DNA of 6,031 bases from Actinomycetota bacterium (GTDB taxonomy: Bacteria > Actinomycetota > Acidimicrobiia > Acidimicrobiales > CADCSY01). The translations under genes and the position numbers were made by a program. The DNA is taken from the NCBI GenBank assembly GCA_016178435.1, contig JACOTK010000291.1, positions 1-6,031 on the forward strand. Direction: 5' to 3'. Each line of letters begins with the position of its first letter. Position 1 is the stretch's first letter. The notes below the pieces were generated by a model. That model was not told where the DNA came from. It did no database searches and saw nothing but the letters and a program-made list of their open reading frames with translations. Shown here in pieces: positions 5,848-6,031 of the stretch.

Positions 5848-5848
5848 C
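5827..5848. other. breakpoint between gatA and the glycosyltransferase gene
   Basis: Upstream DNA reads as GatA and downstream DNA as a GT2 protein in the +1 frame. In this 22-base zone the sequence is acceptable for both: GatA reads D-V-R-R-R-V-D and GT2 reads M-S-V-D-V-S-I. The exact crossover cannot be placed. Such dual compatibility suggests that a short shared sequence mediated the join. Confidence 0.75.
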
Positions 5849-6031
5849 GTCATCCCGCTCTACAGCGAGGAAGGCATCCTTCGCGAGGCGGTCACCGAGC
5901 TGGTCGCCGGCTTCGAGGTGTTGCGCGCCGCGCTCCACGCACCCGAGCTCACGTTCGAGGTCATCCTCGCCGAGAACGGCTCCAAGGATCGGACCGCGGA
6001 GCTCGCGCAGCATCTCGCCAAAGAAATGCCC
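5828..6031 (+). CDS. family 2 glycosyltransferase, N-terminal fragment (3' partial)
   Basis: From ATG 5828 the frame is open for 68 codons to the window end. It reads as the start of a GT-A Rossmann-like fold: a beta strand and first motif VSIVIPLYSEEG (usually IPxYNEE; Ser replaces Asn), a helix rich in Glu, Val and Leu, then the second strand FEVILAENGSKDRT, the nucleotide-sugar-binding block that is often DNGSxDGT. Relatives transfer sugars from UDP- or GDP-sugars onto polyprenyl phosphates, lipids or cell-surface glycans; the donor and acceptor cannot be told from this fragment. GGGGAGGG (5809-5816) lies 11 bases upstream but belongs to gatA sequence, so it may be fortuitous. If the junction is an artefact, the true start may differ. 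The metal-binding DxD motif would lie beyond the window. Confidence 0.7.
   Translation, partial: MSVDVSIVIPLYSEEGILREAVTELVAGFEVLRAALHAPELTFEVILAENGSKDRTAELAQHLAKEMP

Noticed and set aside
5848..6031. Novel C-terminal extension of GatA in its own frame
   Set aside because: The translation is Arg/His/Pro-rich with no fold-like pattern, while the +1 frame gives a recognisable glycosyltransferase.

Overview
The window is about 6 kb of high-GC DNA coding almost entirely on the + strand. Gene content (PASTA-type Ser/Thr kinase tail, MFE-2-like SDR, DHA2 pump, gatC-gatA), GC-rich codons, GTG starts and leaderless-looking starts all fit a high-GC actinobacterium. An acidimicrobial or related environmental lineage is my guess; nothing here fixes the taxon.

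Layout. The window opens inside a 15-bp tandem repeat (1-75) that codes for a PPAGQ pentapeptide linker. This linker belongs to a 5'-truncated gene (3-1019) encoding a transmembrane helix and four extracellular PASTA repeats, the sensor half of a PknB-like kinase. Next is a free-standing short-chain dehydrogenase (1100-1981) of the 3-hydroxyacyl-CoA dehydrogenase/MFE-2 type, with a good ribosome binding site and a hairpin at its stop codon. The stretch 2000-2236 has no convincing protein gene. It holds an extended -10 promoter and a compact RNA-like fold (2040-2127) that I cannot assign to a known family. A 14-helix DHA2-type MFS exporter (2237-3817) follows and overlaps an alpha/beta hydrolase gene (3814-4608) through GTGA, so the two look like a translationally coupled pump/esterase pair. 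After a small duplicated block at the hydrolase stop codon, gatC (4694-4996) starts without a Shine-Dalgarno, directly downstream of a -10 element. It overlaps gatA by one base. GatC and GatA are subunits of the tRNA-dependent amidotransferase that corrects Glu-tRNA(Gln) and/or Asp-tRNA(Asn).

The most striking point is the 3' end. GatA similarity stops at about position 5847, after roughly 58% of the normal protein. From 5828, in another frame, the sequence is the clear N-terminus of a family 2 glycosyltransferase. The two readings overlap in about 20 bp compatible with both proteins. This is either an assembly/library chimera or a real rearrangement that breaks a normally essential gene. With the other edge lying in a tandem repeat, contig-edge artefact is my preferred explanation.

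I found no CRISPR array, transposase, tRNA or rRNA. The best candidate for something undescribed is the structured RNA element at 2040-2127 with its own promoter.
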